64,000 nt of DNA from Paralithodes platypus (Eukaryota > Arthropoda > Malacostraca > Decapoda > Lithodidae), in assembly GCA_032716605.1 (NCBI GenBank), contig CM064545.1, positions 13,162,452 to 13,226,451 on the forward strand, given 5' to 3'. Made by a program: the position numbers and the translations under genes. The notes beneath the pieces are model-generated. The model did not search any database, was not told where the DNA came from, and saw nothing but the letters and a program-made list of their open reading frames with translations. Positions 63,901 through 64,000 of this stretch are shown piece after piece (the first letter of the stretch is position 1; each line of letters begins with the position of its first letter).

Positions 63901-64000
63901 TTTTTTTGTAACTGCCTTTACAAGGCTAATTATTTTTTCTTTTTCTTTTTTTTTTCTTTTTTTTAAGTCTTGTAAAACAAAACAAAATATAGATCCATTC
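63901..64000. other. T-rich window end
   Basis: Pyrimidine-rich low-complexity sequence; nothing recognised. Confidence 0.4.

Overview
This is a stretch of invertebrate nuclear DNA built almost entirely of transposable elements. No host gene, rRNA or tRNA gene is recognisable. An arthropod, most plausibly a decapod crustacean, is suggested by three things: three copies of a DIRS-type tyrosine-recombinase retrotransposon (common in decapods), several CR1-like, RTE/CFDP2-like and I/Nimb- or Jockey-like LINEs, and interstitial CCTAA arrays (the arthropod telomere motif). The species assignment is inference; the element calls rest on protein motifs and on terminal repeats read directly.

Layout. 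1-967: two decayed ORFs, possibly from a large DNA virus or self-synthesising transposon. 1181-1830: TTAA-flanked foldback MITE plus half copy. 1925-5668: minus-strand RTE-like LINE, split by a TA-flanked inverted-repeat element (3740-5568) that itself holds a CR1 fragment. 5669-8200: repeats and a 662-bp retroposon with a 15-bp target duplication. 8210-10686: 5'-truncated DIRS copy A. 10687-13131: more repeats and two further inverted-repeat elements. 13161-28102: a hAT transposon with a five-exon transposase; a CR1 LINE lies 3' of its last exon and a structurally complete DIRS copy B (15898-24491) sits in its last intron. 28495-54463: DIRS copy C, of a second subfamily, expanded to about 26 kb by a CR1-like LINE (31206-34420) and an env-bearing Ty3/gypsy element (36286-50554). 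The gypsy 5' LTR carries a full-length RTE-like LINE (45939-49918), which in turn holds a poly(A)-tailed LINE fragment. 54464-60780: poor in genes, with TTAA MITEs, a tRNA-like SINE fragment and a decayed low-complexity ORF. 60782-63808: minus-strand LINE with an internal inverted duplication. 63809-64000: palindromic repeats.

The insertions form readable chains: DIRS C > gypsy > RTE LINE > LINE fragment, hAT > DIRS B, and RTE LINE > TIR element > CR1 fragment. Related copies inside the window act as pre-insertion references, so several target sites can be reconstructed (for example the TTAA of the MITE at 53987, whose empty site is in the opposite DIRS terminal repeat). Most coding regions carry frameshifts or stops. 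The clearest exception is the gypsy envelope ORF (37917-39638), which is open for 573 codons beside a broken pol.
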